The position numbers were made by a program, and so were the translations under genes. From the NCBI GenBank assembly GCA_965198095.1, contig OZ240239.1, forward strand, positions 3,348,001-3,412,000: a DNA stretch of 64,000 nucleotides, read 5' to 3'. Within the stretch, counting starts at the first letter, position 1; every line of letters begins with the position of its first letter. Below, piece after piece: positions 63,472-64,000 of this stretch. The stretch comes from CBDFJH01 sp965198095. Its GTDB lineage: Bacteria > Latescibacterota > UBA2968 > GCA-2709665. Below the pieces are notes generated by a model. That model made no database searches. It saw nothing but the letters and a program-made list of their open reading frames with translations, and was not told the DNA's origin.

Positions 63472-64000
63472 ATGCGACCCTCCTTCATCTGGACATTGAC
63501 GGTGGGCCTGATCGCGGGCGTCTCTCTCCCGGAGGCCGCCGAGGCAGATGCCGCCAAGTCCCCGCGCAAGGCCGCCCTCCTCTCTCTCATTCTGCCCGGA
63601 ACCGGCGAACGCTACGCCGGCGGGCGTCGTTCCTCCACATTTTTCTGGTGCTCCGAGGCCGGCTTCTGGACCGGCGTCGTCCTCTTTCGAGGCCTGGAGT
63701 CCGACCGTGAAGCGGCCCTCAAATCCTTTGCCGCGGTGCGCGCCGGCGCAGATACGGAAGGGAAGTCGAACGCGTTCTTCGACGAAATGGCGCAGTTTCG
63801 CAGCATATACGACCGCAATACCCGTTTCCGCCTGTTGGACGGAGAAGCCGCGAGCCTGAGGCCCGAAACGCCCTCGAACGTCTGGGAATGGGATTCGAAC
63901 GCCTCCCGTCTGGAGTTCCAGAGACTCCGAAGCAGGGCGAACCGGGCCGGCCAGAAGGCCTCCCTGTTCATCGGGGCCCTGGTCTTCAACCGATTCGTGA
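63472..64000 (+). CDS. DUF5683-like exported membrane protein (copy 2, runs off window)
   Basis: From ATG 63472 the frame is open to the window end, about 176 residues. Signal peptide IWTLTVGLIAGVSLPEAAEA, then KSPRKAALLSLILPGTGERY, AGGRRSSTFFWCSEAGFWTG and, near the edge, GQKASLFIGALVFNRFV. These align block for block with the upstream gene, so the two are tandem paralogues. The ribosome site is weak; an in-frame GTG at 63460 is an alternative. The C-terminus lies outside the window. Confidence 0.7.
   Translation, partial: MRPSFIWTLTVGLIAGVSLPEAAEADAAKSPRKAALLSLILPGTGERYAGGRRSSTFFWCSEAGFWTGVVLFRGLESDREAALKSFAAVRAGADTEGKSNAFFDEMAQFRSIYDRNTRFRLLDGEAASLRPETPSNVWEWDSNASRLEFQRLRSRANRAGQKASLFIGALVFNRFV

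Overview
The window looks like a chromosomal piece of a GC-rich, Gram-negative bacterium of the wider FCB group (a candidate phylum such as Latescibacterota, Eisenbacteria or Zixibacteria is my inference). Supporting signs are a TPR/GWxTD-domain protein, a PorV/PorQ-like outer-membrane protein, an exported protein ending in a C-terminal beta-sandwich of the FlgD/secretion-signal type, and DUF5683-like small proteins. The two-piece pyruvate:ferredoxin oxidoreductase points to anaerobic or mixed metabolism. No phage, transposase, CRISPR array, rRNA or tRNA was seen.

Layout. 1-5.6 kb (minus): xerC/D (cut by the window edge), topA, a BatA-like VWA protein and a PtsN-like EIIA protein. 6-10.7 kb: TPR/GWxTD protein, RDD membrane protein, a small unknown gene and a fumarylacetoacetase-family enzyme. 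10.9-19.5 kb (plus): pyruvate to acetyl-CoA block, with a split PFOR, then aceE, aceF and a decayed lpd (E3). 19.6-36.3 kb (minus): an aromatic supra-operon of 18 collinear genes, trpE-trpG-trpD-trpC-trpF-tyrS-trpB-trpA-chorismate mutase-DAHP synthase-tyrA-decayed aroA-small membrane protein-aroE-menG-argS-aroK-aroB. 36.5-38.9 kb: cytidylate-kinase-like protein and glutamate-type dehydrogenase. 38.9-45.7 kb: Cus/Czc-type copper efflux operon. 45.9-53.3 kb (minus): ABC exporter and C-terminal processing protease, then a glycosyltransferase, an RfbD-like reductase, a thioredoxin-like/DUF255-type lipoprotein and a Trm112-like protein. 53.7-64 kb (plus): envelope proteins, namely PorV-like, a frameshifted gene, a catalytically dead M6-protease-like exported protein, a metallopeptidase/beta-propeller/outer-membrane-barrel fusion, and two tandem DUF5683-like proteins.

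The strongest new observation is upstream of trpE. A promoter-like element is followed by a 34-codon ORF encoding Phe, Trp, Phe, Tyr, Tyr, then by a perfect 10-bp antiterminator/terminator competition and an intrinsic terminator. The geometry fits ribosome-mediated attenuation of the whole aromatic supra-operon by all three aromatic amino acids.

The second is that aroA and lpd have each lost about 700-750 bp from their middle and also carry substitutions at catalytic or binding residues. This looks like real gene decay inside otherwise well-kept operons.
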